A stretch of 55,145 bases of DNA from JALNZF01 sp049793155 (lineage in GTDB: Bacteria; Nitrospirota; UBA9217), in contig JBARBN010000037.1 of assembly GCA_049793155.1 (NCBI GenBank), forward strand, positions 1 to 55,145, written 5' to 3'. The stretch's first letter is position 1, and each line of letters opens with the position of its first letter. This document shows, in pieces, positions 24,932 to 34,915 of the stretch. The position numbers were made by a program, and so were the translations under genes. The notes under the pieces were generated by a model. That model searched no databases. It was not told where the DNA came from and was given only the letters and a program-made list of their open reading frames with translations.

Positions 24932-27604
24932 TTATACCTTCTCGAGCCGAACTGCCGATACCTTGAACGACGGGATCTTGGCCAGCGGGTCGAGCGAGGT
25001 GCTGCTCGTGAGGACATTGGCCGCCGCTTCCTTGAAATGGAAGGGGATGAACACCACTCCCTTTGCCGGACGGTTGGACACCCGCGTCTTTACGGTGATG
25101 GAGCCCCTGCGCGAGCTGACCTTCACCTTCATCCCGCTCTCGAGCGACAGCTCTTTCGCGTCAGCGGCATTGATCTCGATAAAGGCCTCGTGCGACACCG
25201 TGTCTATCTCTTTCACCCGTCTCGTCATGGAACCGGTATGGTACTGGAACAACAGTCTGCCTGTTGTAAGGATAAAGGGATAGTCCTTGTCCGTAAGCTC
25301 GGCAGACGGTTTGTAGGTGACGAGGGTGAACCTGCCCTTGCCGCGCGGAAACCCGTCCTTGAACAGGAACCGCGTGCCCGGATGGTCCGGCGTTGGACAG
25401 GGCCACTGGAGGCCGCCGGACTCGAGCCTGGCGTAGTTCATCCCGGCCATCGCGGGCCACGCCTGCCCGATCTCGCTGAAGATATCCTCGATACGAGCGT
25501 ACGACATCTCATAACCCATTTTTTTGGCAAGCTCTGTGATGATGCGTGAGTCCTCCCACGCGGCCCCGGGGGGGCTCACCGCTCTCCTGACGCGCTGCAC
25601 ACGACGTTCGGTATTCGTGAACGTCCCGTTCTTCTCGGCAAACGGAACGCCGGGCAGCACGACGTCTGCCAGCTCGGCCGTCTCGGTCATAAAGATGTCC
25701 TGGACCACCAGAAAATCGAGCGCCTTGAGAGCCTTGATCGTATGTGTTGTGTCAGGATCGGAGACAGCAGGATTCTCGCCCATGATGTACAGGGCCTTAA
25801 GGGCTCCTTGTGCAGCAGCCGGGATCATCTCCGTGGCGGTCATGCCGACCTTGTCGGACAGCTTCACCTTCCAGAGGTCCTCAAACTTCTGCCTGATCGC
25901 CGGATTGACGACCGCCTGATATCCCGGATAATTGTTCGGGATGCAAGCCATGTCCGTAGCGCCCTGCACATTGTTCTGACCGCGGAGCGGATTCACACCA
26001 GCGCCCTCTTTGCCAAGGTTGCCCGTCATGAGCGCGAGGTTGGCAATGGAGAACACGTTCTCCGTGCCGTGAGCGTGCTGGGTGATCCCCATGGTGTAGT
26101 AGGTGCCTGCCTTATCCGATGTCCCGTACATGCGGGCGGCCTTGATGATCGTTTCAGCCGGCACGCCCGTAATCTTCGATACCGCCTCGGGCGTGTACTC
26201 TTCCAGGTTCTTCCTGAATGCATCATCAAAGCCCTCGGTCAGGGACGCAATGAAGTCCTTCTTCACGAGACCTTCTTTTATGATCACGTGCATCATCCCG
26301 TTCAGCAGCGCCACATCCGTGCCGGGCTTGTGCTGGATCCAGATGTCGGCGAACCGTACCAGCGGAACGCGCCGCGGATCGGCGATAATGATCTTTGCGC
26401 CTTTCCGCTTGGCCTTGATCATCTTGAGCGCGATGATGGGGTGGCTCTCTTTGGTGTTGGAACCAATGACAAACAGCACATCGTTGTTCTCAATCTCCTG
26501 CATCGAGTTCGTCATTGCCCCTGAACCGAATACTGCGGCCAGACCGGCCACGGTCGAGCTATGTCAGAGGCGCGCGCAGTGGTCGACGTTGTTCGTGCCG
26601 ATGACCGCGCGGATGAACTTCTGGAACAGATAATTCTCTTCATTAGTACATCGCGCGGAGGAAAGGCCGCCGATGGCATCCGGTCCATGTTTCTGCCTGA
26701 TGGCGCCGAGCCGCTCGGCAACATACCCGAGCGCCTCGTCCCATGACGCGGTGACGAAGGCTCCGTCTTTTTTAATAAGCGGCGTTGTGAGCCGGTCAGG
26801 ACTGTTGATAAAGCTTTGGCCATACCGGCCCTTGACGCAGAGCCATCCTTCGTTGATGGTATTCTGGCGCGAGGTCACCCGCACCACCTCGTTCCTGCTT
26901 ACGTGCAAGGTGAGGTTGCACCCACAGCCGCAGTAGCCGCAGACCGTCTCAACTTCCTTCACGTCCTTCTGTCTGGCCTTGCCAAGCGACTGTTTGCCGA
27001 TGAGCGCGCCGGTGGGGCAGATGCTGACACACTGGCCGCAGAACTCGCAATCCAGGTCCCTTTCAAAGGGGGGTGTCACTTTGGCGGAGAATCCCCTGCC
27101 GGCGACATCGATCGCGCCAAGGCCCTGGATCTCTTCGCACACGCGCACGCATTTGCCGCAGAGGATGCATTTTTCCATGTCCCGTTCAATGAACGGGTTC
27201 ATGTCCTTTTTGGTGTACTGCCGCCGCTCACCGTAGAACCGGTTCGACCGGAGGTTGTAGAAATAAGCGAGTTCCTGCAGCGTGCAGTCTCCGGCCCGCG
27301 CGCAGACCATGCAGTCATTCGGATGGTCGGACAGGAGGAGTTCCACTATGGTGCGTCGCTGGCGCTCTATCTGCTCGTTCGAGGTCTCCACCACCATGCC
27401 CTCGGTCGCAGGTGTGGTGCACGCGGAAACAAGTCGGGGCAAGCCTTTCACCGAGACCAGGCAGAGCCTGCATCCACCATGAGGCTCGAGCCGGGGATCA
27501 TCGCAGAGCGTGGGGATAAAGATATCGTTCCGCCGCGCCGCGTCAAGGATGCTGACATTGTCAGGCGCGGTTATTTGCCTGCCATTTATGGTGAGATTCA
27601 TCAT
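24932..27604 (-). CDS. fdhA: Formate dehydrogenase alpha subunit, selenocysteine-containing (read through TGA at 26566-26564)
   Basis: Catalytic molybdenum/tungsten subunit that interconverts CO2 and formate. The frame runs 890 residues if the in-frame TGA (codon 347) is read as selenocysteine. The context is CARL-U-HSSTVAG, the exact place of Sec140 in E. coli FdhF. Before it come a [2Fe-2S] domain (CDDPRLEPHGGCRLC), a NuoG-type HPNDCMVCARAGDC segment, two [4Fe-4S] clusters (CILCGKCVRVC, CEFCGQCVSIC) and the CGYCGCGC cluster. After it come the Mo-bis-MGD domains (QNNVQGATDM) and the C-terminal dinucleotide domain (RLLFQYHTGSMTRRV). The gene starts 3 bases after nuoF-like. SelABCD are needed in trans. 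Confidence 0.93.
26535..26566 (-). promoter_or_regulatory. SECIS-like hairpin next to the fdhA selenocysteine codon
   Basis: Reading the minus strand: TGA at 26566-26564, 18 bases, then stem GTGGCC (26551-26546), loop GGTCT (26545-26541), stem GGCCGC (26540-26535) with one G-U pair. The distance from the UGA and the GGUCU loop are the same as in the E. coli fdhF SECIS recognised by SelB. Confidence 0.75.
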
Positions 27605-27607
27605 ATG

Positions 27608-29386
27608 CTACCCTTTTTTTATAGACTTGAACTTGCACTTCTCGAAACAGGTGCCACACTTGATACAAAGGTCCTGGTTGATAACGTGCGGTTTCTTCTT
27701 CTCTCCGGTAATGGCCCCCACAGGACAAACCCGCGCGCATAAGGTACAGCCCGTACAGGTCTCCTCGATTATGCTGTACGTCAGGAGGTCCTTGCATACG
27801 CCGGCGGGGCAGCGCTTCTCGTTGATATGCGCCTCGTACTCGTCTCGAAAATATCTGATCGTGCTCAGGATAGGGTTCGGAGCTGTTTGGCCCAGTCCGC
27901 AGAGGGACGACGTCTTGACGTCGCTGCTCAGGGTTTCGAGCAGTTCGATGTCGCCCTTCCGGCCCTTGCCTTCAGTGATCCTGGTGAGAATTTCAAGAAG
28001 ACGCTTGGTACCGACCCTGCAGGGCACGCACTTGCCGCAGGATTCGGACTTGGTGAACTCGAGGAAGTACTTGGCCATGTTCACCATGCAGTTGGTCTCG
28101 TCCAGGACCACCATTCCGCCGGAGCCCATGATGGAGCCAACCTTGCCGAGCGATTCATAATCCACAGGCGTGTCAACCAGGCTGACCGGTATGCACCCTC
28201 CGGAGGGACCGCCGGTCTGGACCGCTTTGAGCTGCCTGCCGCCCTCGATTCCGCCGCCGATGTCGTAGATGATCTCCCTGAGCGGGATGCCCATGGGCAC
28301 TTCGATAAGACCCGAGTTCAGGATCTTGCCGGTGAGCGCGAAGACCTTGGTTCCTTTGCTCTTCTCGGTGCCCATGGCCGCGTACCACGCGGCACCTTTG
28401 CGCATGATGTATGGCACATTCGCAAGCGTTTCCACGTTGTTGATGATCGTAGGATAGCCCCACAGTCCCTTTTGTACCGGGAACGGTGGTTTGGCCCTGG
28501 GTTGTCCGCGCTTGCCTTCGATGGAGGCGATCAGTGCGGTCTCTTCGCCGCAGACAAAAGCGCCCGCGCCGAGCTTTACCTTGATCATGAAATCGAAACC
28601 TTTACCGAGGATGTTCTTGCCCAGGAACCCCCGCTCCTTGGCCTGCTTGATAGCAAGGTGGAGGCGTTCCACGGCAAGCGGGTACTCCGCCCTGATATAA
28701 ACGTAGCCGTACGGCGCGCCGATGGCATACGCCCCGATGATCATCCCCTCGATCACAGAATGGGGATTCCCTTCGACTACGGAGCGGTCCATGAACGCGC
28801 CCGGGTCGCCCTCGTCGGCATTACAGATCAGATATTTTTTCGGACCGGGGGCCTTGATCGCCATGTCCCACTTGACCGCAGTCGGGAAACCGGCCCCTCC
28901 GCGGCCCCGGAGCCCCGAAGCCCTGATGATCTCGATGGTCTCCTGAGGGGTCATGGTCGAGAGGACCTTCTTCGCGGCCTCGTATCCCTGGTGGCCGATA
29001 TAGGCATCGATGTCCTCGGGGTCGATCTCGCCGCAGTCCGAAAGCACGACCTTCACCTGCTTGTCGTGGAACGTGTGGTAGTCGTCGGATACAAGCCAGT
29101 CCGCGACCGGGACGCCTCCGACGATGTGCTCGTTCACGATACGCTCGACCATGTCCGGCTTGATGTACTGATACGTGGATTTGTTTTCGTTGATGGCCAC
29201 GTCCACGAGAACGTCACGGGCGCAGAATCCCCGGCAGCCGACCTTGTGCATCGAGCAGTTCTTCTCTACAGTCGCTTGGAGGCCGGCGGCCGCAAGCGCT
29301 TTTTCGAAGGTGGACATCACCTCCACGCCGCCGGCAGCGATCCCACCCGTGCCCATACAGACCCTTATCGATATGTCTTTGTTCAT
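27608..29386 (-). CDS. fdhB: NuoF/HymB-like NADH-binding subunit of formate dehydrogenase
   Basis: 592 residues. N-terminal thioredoxin-like [2Fe-2S] domain (about 1-120, CMGTGGIAAGG and CSMHKVGCRGFC), then the NuoF core with the FMN/NADH sites (RGRGGAGFPTAVKW, ICNADEGDPGAFMDR, GAGAFVCGEETALI), the [4Fe-4S] motif SCGKCVPCRVGTKR, and two extra C-terminal [4Fe-4S] clusters (CTGCTLCARVCP, CIKCGTCFEKC). It links formate oxidation or CO2 reduction to NAD(H), possibly together with ferredoxin. The first domain shows Gly at the position of one usual Cys ligand. Gene order NuoE-NuoF-FdhA indicates one complex. Confidence 0.9.
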   Translation of the reverse strand: MNKDISIRVCMGTGGIAAGGVEVMSTFEKALAAAGLQATVEKNCSMHKVGCRGFCARDVLVDVAINENKSTYQYIKPDMVERIVNEHIVGGVPVADWLVSDDYHTFHDKQVKVVLSDCGEIDPEDIDAYIGHQGYEAAKKVLSTMTPQETIEIIRASGLRGRGGAGFPTAVKWDMAIKAPGPKKYLICNADEGDPGAFMDRSVVEGNPHSVIEGMIIGAYAIGAPYGYVYIRAEYPLAVERLHLAIKQAKERGFLGKNILGKGFDFMIKVKLGAGAFVCGEETALIASIEGKRGQPRAKPPFPVQKGLWGYPTIINNVETLANVPYIMRKGAAWYAAMGTEKSKGTKVFALTGKILNSGLIEVPMGIPLREIIYDIGGGIEGGRQLKAVQTGGPSGGCIPVSLVDTPVDYESLGKVGSIMGSGGMVVLDETNCMVNMAKYFLEFTKSESCGKCVPCRVGTKRLLEILTRITEGKGRKGDIELLETLSSDVKTSSLCGLGQTAPNPILSTIRYFRDEYEAHINEKRCPAGVCKDLLTYSIIEETCTGCTLCARVCPVGAITGEKKKPHVINQDLCIKCGTCFEKCKFKSIKKG

Positions 29387-29429
29387 GAATGCTCCGGAGC
29401 TTCTAGTGAAAGCAAAATGATTATTTCAA

Positions 29430-29500
29430 CGTGTAAAATGCAAAATTAAGGACCTTGCATCACCCATACTTTTGCATTTTGCATTTTTCATTTTGAATTT
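29430..29500. repeat. Word-palindrome spacer (TTTTGCA type)
   Basis: Left arm carries AAAATGCAAAATT, right arm TTTTGCATTTTGCATTTT and GAATTTTGCA. The right arm reaches into the nuoE-like gene and encodes its last residues and stop. Confidence 0.6.
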
Positions 29501-29976
29501 TGCAGTTGCTGTTGCGGCTCTCCCGCCTTCAATGTTTTCAGCTCTTTTATGAGCTTGTCCGCCGTCATCTTGCCGTGTACTGTTTTATTCACGATGATCA
29601 CCGGCGCGATGCTGCACGCGCCGACACAATTCACTTTTTCAACCGTGAACTTGAGATCTTCCGACGTGTCCTCTCCCGCGGGTATGGCCAACTCCTTTAC
29701 CAGGCTGTCTATCAGCCGCGCGGAACCCTTGACGTGACACGCGGTGCCGCAGCACGCCGTGATCACGTTCTTGCCCCTCGGCTTCAGATGGAACTGCGCA
29801 TAGAACGTCGCGACGCCGTAGAACCTCGCAAGCGGGACGTCGAGCTGGTCGGCGATCCAGGTGATCGCGTCTTCACGCAGATAGCCGAATTCGCTCTCGA
29901 GGTCCTGCAGGATCGAGATCAGGTTCCCTTCGTTCTCGCGGTACCGCACTAGTATGCCTTCTAGTTTCTCTTCCAT
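29488..29976 (-). CDS. NuoE-like [2Fe-2S] subunit of formate dehydrogenase
   Basis: 162 residues. Thioredoxin-like ferredoxin domain with the four ligands in ITACCGTACHVKG and VNCVGACSIAP, and the usual N-terminal helical region containing FGYLREDAITWIA. It passes electrons between the flavin of the NuoF-like subunit and a partner. The ATG at 29976 has AGAGGA upstream, so the longer start at 30009 is rejected. Its last codons lie in a repeated spacer, so the C-terminal QNSK is probably recent. Confidence 0.9.
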   Translation of the reverse strand: MEEKLEGILVRYRENEGNLISILQDLESEFGYLREDAITWIADQLDVPLARFYGVATFYAQFHLKPRGKNVITACCGTACHVKGSARLIDSLVKELAIPAGEDTSEDLKFTVEKVNCVGACSIAPVIIVNKTVHGKMTADKLIKELKTLKAGEPQQQLQNSK

Positions 29977-30049
29977 TTCGTCCTCTTGAGACAAAAAGGG
30001 CCGCCTCAATCATCCCGGCAGCCCTGTGAATCCAAAATGCGAGAGGCGA

Positions 30050-30160
30050 AGGGGATAAAGCCCGAACGGCGTGATCGTGGAAGGCGAAATGGGACAGAAT
30101 TGTCTGTCCCTTCACGCCTTGCCCCTCACGGCCTCCGATCGCTTCACGCCCTCACAACCT
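30050..30160. repeat. Word-palindrome spacer (TTCACGCC type) with a long hairpin
   Basis: Nested hairpin: AAGGCG (30081-30086) / CGCCTT (30115-30120) outside, GGGACAGA (30091-30098) / TCTGTCCC (30103-30110) inside. To the right the word TTCACGCC recurs with small changes, answered by GGCGTGA and GGCGAA on the left. It lies between acsB and the nuoE-like gene. Confidence 0.65.
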
Positions 30161-30179
30161 CGCGGCTTTTCCGGTCCTC

Positions 30180-32381
30180 TTAGAACATCGGGTCCATGGT
30201 GAGCGCCGGATGTCCTTTGGCGGTCAGGTACTCCATCATCTTGTCCGAATCCTCCGCCACGGTCTCATCGGCAATCCTGTCCATCAGATCCGGTATGCCC
30301 TCTTCTTCGGCACGTTGCTTGAATTGTTCGGCAAAGGACTCTTTCAGGTTCTTGGTCATCCAGACGATGCGTTTGAATCCGCCGTCTGCCGAGAGGAACT
30401 TCTTGCTCGTGAGGAAGAATCTTCCGATGCCCATGAAGCCCGGGGTCTGGGCCCCGCCGCCCACAGTGCCGGCAAGGGTCGAGAACTTCATTCCAATGGG
30501 GGTCATGCCCGTGTAACCGCGGTTCACGATCATCACGCCGTTCGCTTCGGGCACGATGGCCATGATGCACTCAAAGCAGCCGCAGGAGGTCATTGGTGCG
30601 TCCATGATCGTATAGGCATTGAAATACTCCAGCGCCTGGTGTGAGTTCGTATACACAAACTCGTCCACACCCTTCCATCGCCCCTTGATCGCGTCGAGGA
30701 CTTCGCCTTTCAGCACCGGCTGGTTCGCCCCGTTCGGGTCGATCTCATACGCGGCCTTGGCATCGAGCCAGTTGTAGGCGCCGCACAGGCCGAGCCGCTC
30801 GGGAGACACCACGCATACGTGGTTCGGCGCGAAGCTCTGGCAAAGGAGGCAGGAATAGAAGGTGTCAACAGACTCGTCGGTCATCGTGGCAAGACGGATA
30901 TCGCGTTCGAGGTAGGCCTTGCGCGCCTCCACGACCTTCTCCTTCACGTCGGCCTCGTCCACATAGAGGGTCACCTGGACTTTGTCCACGATATTGTTGA
31001 ACTTGTGCTTGAGCTGGGTCGTGAGGATGTCGCCGAAGTGTCTGAGGACGTATCCTTCAGCGAGTGCAGCCTTACTCACGCGGAACCAATCCTGGTCCCG
31101 CTGACCCATGTGCCATACGCCCTGCGCTTCATTGACGAAGTGATGGATCTTGCGCTCGAGCACGGGCTCAAAGTCCTTCTGCATCTTGCGGCCGGCCACT
31201 TCGATCACGACGGCGAGCGGCATCTGGCCGCCCTTCTGGTACCGGGCCTCGGCATCTTTGCCCACGATCGTAACCCTGCCGTCCTCCACCTTGTCCAGGT
31301 CCGCCATGTGCAGCCATTCGAACGCCGGCGTGCGCTGTCCTCCCATCTCGATGTGCATGTCCTCCTTGCGGATGCGCTCCCCTTCGAACGCCGGGCCGAA
31401 GGCAACCGGGATGGGCGGCTTGGAGACCGTGATCTTGAGTCCGCGCACCTCGATGCATTTTTGCACAAGCTTCGCGGGATCAAGCTCCTTGGCAACCTCT
31501 TCATAGATCGTGACGCCGGTGACCTCAATGGTCGGAATGTCCGTGTTCGCGATTGCCGGGAAACCCATGTCGATGGCGCCGGCGCCCGTGGTCCAGATGC
31601 GGTCGTTCAGGGGGCCAAGCACCATAACGAAGGCGAACACCTTGTCCTTGGAGTACTTGAGGATCTTCTTGTAGTCGCCGCCCTTCATGCCGCCGAACGT
31701 GATGCCCGCCCGTGCGGCCCAGTTCACGGCATAGATTGCGTGCTCCACTTCAGGGCCGAGCGGCACCAGGCGGGTGTCCCAGCCGAGCTGTACCCCCTTC
31801 CGGAGGAGCTGTTTGGTTACGCTGTTGCCGTTCACGTTGCCGCACAGGAGCGTAAGAATGTTCTTCTGCTGAAGGTCCCGGGCGATCTCGAATGCCTGTT
31901 CATCGCTGTCCGCCGCTCCCACGATCACCACGTAGCCCGGCATGGAACCGTCCACCAGCTGCACACCGAGGTTCCGGAGAATGGTGTCCGAGATAAACCC
32001 GTTGTACGTGAGGCCGATGGAGTCGTCCTTCACGGGCTCTTCTCCGTAAATGTACCGGACGGCCATGATCATTTCCTGGGCAAAAAGCGTCACCATGCCC
32101 GCGTCGAGCGCCTCTCCCAGAAACGGCTTGTAAAGATGGTCGTCAGGCACTTTCGAGATGAGCGGTTTCACCTTCTGCTCGAGCGCAGTCTTCATGTCGC
32201 CGAGGGTGCGCACCTCAAAACCCGTCATGGCGAACATCTGCGGCAGAAAGTATGCCGTATCAGGGAACTCGAACTTGAAATCCGCGCCTTTCTCAGTAAT
32301 GGCCTTTTCGACAAGCGCCTCGGCCTGCTTCACGTAGTAGTGGGAACCCAGAATGGCCCCGGTGGCAATGACTTTTGACAT
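30180..32381 (-). CDS. acsB: Acetyl-CoA synthase (CODH/ACS alpha subunit)
   Basis: Condenses a methyl group from the corrinoid protein, CO and CoA to acetyl-CoA on the nickel-containing A-cluster. 733 residues, full bacterial length. The [4Fe-4S] ligands are C511, C514, C523 and C533, and the C600-G601-C602 motif binds the distal nickel. All are present and offset by about five from the Moorella numbering. Downstream of acsC on the same strand. The CO-producing partner acsA/cooS is not adjacent or in the window. Confidence 0.97.
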   Translation of the reverse strand: MSKVIATGAILGSHYYVKQAEALVEKAITEKGADFKFEFPDTAYFLPQMFAMTGFEVRTLGDMKTALEQKVKPLISKVPDDHLYKPFLGEALDAGMVTLFAQEMIMAVRYIYGEEPVKDDSIGLTYNGFISDTILRNLGVQLVDGSMPGYVVIVGAADSDEQAFEIARDLQQKNILTLLCGNVNGNSVTKQLLRKGVQLGWDTRLVPLGPEVEHAIYAVNWAARAGITFGGMKGGDYKKILKYSKDKVFAFVMVLGPLNDRIWTTGAGAIDMGFPAIANTDIPTIEVTGVTIYEEVAKELDPAKLVQKCIEVRGLKITVSKPPIPVAFGPAFEGERIRKEDMHIEMGGQRTPAFEWLHMADLDKVEDGRVTIVGKDAEARYQKGGQMPLAVVIEVAGRKMQKDFEPVLERKIHHFVNEAQGVWHMGQRDQDWFRVSKAALAEGYVLRHFGDILTTQLKHKFNNIVDKVQVTLYVDEADVKEKVVEARKAYLERDIRLATMTDESVDTFYSCLLCQSFAPNHVCVVSPERLGLCGAYNWLDAKAAYEIDPNGANQPVLKGEVLDAIKGRWKGVDEFVYTNSHQALEYFNAYTIMDAPMTSCGCFECIMAIVPEANGVMIVNRGYTGMTPIGMKFSTLAGTVGGGAQTPGFMGIGRFFLTSKKFLSADGGFKRIVWMTKNLKESFAEQFKQRAEEEGIPDLMDRIADETVAEDSDKMMEYLTAKGHPALTMDPMF

Positions 32382-32405
32382 GGCTGGCTCCTTATTTGGA
32401 ATCGT

Positions 32406-32494
32406 TTCACCACTGAGGCACTGAGGTCACGGAGGAACCTCATAAATTAACTAATTGTCTTTCTCCGTGTCTCCGTGTCTCTGTGGTGGTTGAA
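32406..32494. repeat. Word-palindrome spacer (CTCCGTG type), copy 1
   Basis: Left arm CACCACTGAGGCACTGAGG, right arm CTCCGTGTCTCCGTGTCTC then TGTGGTGG. Imperfect inverted repeat made of the word CTCCGTG/CTCTGTG. A second copy of the same family lies at 40511-40590. Confidence 0.7.
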
Positions 32495-32499
32495 ATGCC

Positions 32500-33840
32500 T
32501 TACGCTCTCGCCTTCAAAAAGGTCGGGAGCTGGTTCGCCTCTCGCGGCCCCACGGTGATCTTCCAACCCGGCAGTTTCTCTTCCAGTGAGCCGGAAAGCA
32601 CCGCCACGTAGCCGGGGATGATGAGTTCCTTGTGGTTGATATTCTTTTCCACACCGCTTTCGGTGACGAACTGGGCGATCTTGCTGGCGGTGAACTTGCC
32701 TGCGGCCCAGGCCGTGAGCACGGACAGGCCTTCGTTGTCCATGACGGCGAGCCAGGCCGGCACCTTGCTGTTTTCCACCTCGCCGCGCACGATAAAGTAC
32801 GAAAGCGAGAAGTTCGTGGTGATCATAAGCGGCGAGCCTTCTTTCGCGTCGCCGACCTTGTAAACGTTCTGGGCAACCTGCATCGGCACCTGCGGATCGG
32901 TATAAATGTTCTGGCGCAGCGACAACAGGGCGAGCATCTTCCATTTCTCAACGTTGTTCACGATGATGATGGAAGCGTACTTCATCGTACCGATGGCGGC
33001 GGTCATGGCCTCGGCAACGGTATCGTCGCGGTTCGCAAAAGCGATGACCGGGTACCCGAGGGGCTTGAAATTCTTTTTGATCGCTGCGCGGCGGATTATC
33101 GTGTAGTGCTCGATCATGTCCTTGGCCTTGCGCGCGCCTGAGTCGAGTACGAGGTCGTCGACGCCGAGGGCCTTGACCTTCTCGGACAGGGCGGTAAGCG
33201 CGTCAAGTCCGTCTGCCGAGACTGCAAGAGAGGCCTTTTTCTCTTTCGCGATCTTGGCCATTGCCTCCGCGTTCTCGGCGGTCGCCGCATAGATCAACGG
33301 CTTCTTGTCAGCGCAGTGGGCAATGCCGGCTTCAATGGTGGCGGGGTTCTTGCTCACCAGGATCAGCGGCACACCCGGCGCTCCGTCCACAACCTGCTTC
33401 ACCACAGAGGCGAACTTCGCCGCATCGCCGCCCTCGTCGGTCACCGCAATGGCGTCAACCCGAAGCTTCTGGCCGACCCGATCGATCTCGGAGGTCTTGA
33501 CCGCCTCTATCTTCTTTGCCGCAGCGTCGCCGGCCTCGGAGGCCTTGATCGCGACCGCGAAGAGGTTGGGGTTGAAAAATTTCTTTTCATGACGGAACAG
33601 GCAGATCTCGCCGCCCACCTTCACCGCCTTGTCTCCGACACCGAGAGTGATGTCGCGGATCGGCGGTGCAGCGGACTCGCCCAGGATCTTTTTTGCGTCG
33701 TCAGACGCGTCCGGGCAGGCATCGAGGCTCGCCTGTTTTGCGGCAAGCTTCATGGCAAAGGCGAGGCAGGTCGGATGGCCGCATTTCTTGCAGTTTGTCT
33801 TTGGAAGATGTTTGAATATTTCAACACCGGAGAGTGCCAT
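32500..33840 (-). CDS. acsC: Corrinoid iron-sulfur protein, large subunit
   Basis: 446 residues. The N-terminal [4Fe-4S] domain has CKKCGHPTCLAFAMKLA and a fourth Cys about 18 residues on (ACPDA), which reduces cobalt in the cofactor. The centre is a TIM barrel and the C-terminus holds the cobalamin-binding domain. It carries the methyl group from AcsE to AcsB, as a heterodimer with AcsD. AAAGGAG precedes the ATG. Confidence 0.95.
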   Translation of the reverse strand: MALSGVEIFKHLPKTNCKKCGHPTCLAFAMKLAAKQASLDACPDASDDAKKILGESAAPPIRDITLGVGDKAVKVGGEICLFRHEKKFFNPNLFAVAIKASEAGDAAAKKIEAVKTSEIDRVGQKLRVDAIAVTDEGGDAAKFASVVKQVVDGAPGVPLILVSKNPATIEAGIAHCADKKPLIYAATAENAEAMAKIAKEKKASLAVSADGLDALTALSEKVKALGVDDLVLDSGARKAKDMIEHYTIIRRAAIKKNFKPLGYPVIAFANRDDTVAEAMTAAIGTMKYASIIIVNNVEKWKMLALLSLRQNIYTDPQVPMQVAQNVYKVGDAKEGSPLMITTNFSLSYFIVRGEVENSKVPAWLAVMDNEGLSVLTAWAAGKFTASKIAQFVTESGVEKNINHKELIIPGYVAVLSGSLEEKLPGWKITVGPREANQLPTFLKARA

Positions 33841-33869
33841 GGATAGACTCCTTTCAAGAAAACCTTTAA

Positions 33870-33957
33870 TGAATTGGAAATTGAAGACTGGAAATTTTAA
33901 AGCTTACAGCAAGTCATTCTCCAATTTTCAATTTTGACTTTTCAATTTACAATTCCC
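33870..33957. repeat. Word-palindrome spacer (CAATTTT type)
   Basis: Left arm GAATTGGAAATTGAAGACTG, right arm with CCAATTTTCAATTTTG and TTCAATTTACAATTC. Imperfect inverted repeat between acsC and acsD. Confidence 0.6.
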
Positions 33958-33973
33958 GCGATCCAGGCGGGGG

Positions 33974-34915
33974 CTATCCCATCAGCTCGGCTATGAATTC
34001 CCTTGCCTTCGCCACCGCACCAGGATGACGCATGATCAGCATATCCGCGCCCGCCGTGATCATTGCCGAGGCAGTGACGGCTTCCCATGCCAGCGCCCGG
34101 TCTTCCAGCCTGCCCCACTCCGGCACCTCGGCGTCGGGCGCCATGGTCTCCTTGACCTTCCAGACATTCGCGCCGATATCACAGATGATCGGGGTCTGCA
34201 TCATGGGATCGTTCTGCAGGAGCGCGGCCAGACGGATCCGCTCCATCACACTGTAGGTATATTCAAGGCCGTATCCCAGGGCAGAGGACATGGGGTCCAT
34301 GATGATCTTCTCTTTGTCGAAGCCCATCTGGGAGAGCAGGATGTTGAGCTGCTTGGCGAGGTTCACGTCCAGCTGGCTCATGGCGATAAGCTTGTGATCG
34401 TTCGCCATCGCTGCCGCGGCCACGGTCTTATAGTTCTCCTCCACCGCCTTACCGATCGCGCAGTTCTTCCCGCGCGTGGACGCTGCCGCTGCCTGCAGCA
34501 CCTGGGTGTCTTTCTCCGCGGCGCCGCTTCCGAGAATGACAAGCGGAATGTCGATCGCTGCAGCAACCTCTGCCGCAACCTTGGCCGCCTCTTCAGCGCT
34601 CTTGTTCTTCTGGTCCGGGTGCGTTCCCATAAGCCGGAGTGCCACCACGTCCGCGCCGTTCTGCTGGCAGAACTTCGCCCAGGCAACCGGAGTAGCACCG
34701 GCGCCGCCGATCGCCTTCTTCAGGGTCTCGGGCCAGTCATCGGGGGCTATATCCATTACCTCCATCGCAATGGCCGGCTTGTTCGGAAATGTTCCCTCGA
34801 ATCCCAGGAAGGGCAGGGCGCTGGCGCCGCCGATCGTCACGGCTTTTGCACCGGCACCGATCTGCACGCTGTAGATTTTACCGCTATAGTTCTCTTTCGG
34901 TATTACGAGTGCCAT
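33974..34915 (-). CDS. acsD: Corrinoid iron-sulfur protein, small subunit
   Basis: 313-residue TIM-barrel partner of AcsC. Family marks include the start region KIYSVQIGAG and MDPMSSALGYGLEYTYSVMERIR, which lies at the cobalamin interface. GAGGAGG precedes the ATG. It is separated from acsC by a palindromic spacer and from acsE by about 140 bases with a hairpin. Confidence 0.94.
   Translation of the reverse strand: MALVIPKENYSGKIYSVQIGAGAKAVTIGGASALPFLGFEGTFPNKPAIAMEVMDIAPDDWPETLKKAIGGAGATPVAWAKFCQQNGADVVALRLMGTHPDQKNKSAEEAAKVAAEVAAAIDIPLVILGSGAAEKDTQVLQAAAASTRGKNCAIGKAVEENYKTVAAAAMANDHKLIAMSQLDVNLAKQLNILLSQMGFDKEKIIMDPMSSALGYGLEYTYSVMERIRLAALLQNDPMMQTPIICDIGANVWKVKETMAPDAEVPEWGRLEDRALAWEAVTASAMITAGADMLIMRHPGAVAKAREFIAELMG

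Noticed and set aside
24932..26551. Separate downstream formate dehydrogenase gene starting at GTG 26551
   Set aside because: The GTG is the Val of HSSTVAG in the middle of the active-site motif. The stop just upstream is the selenocysteine TGA, so this is one gene.
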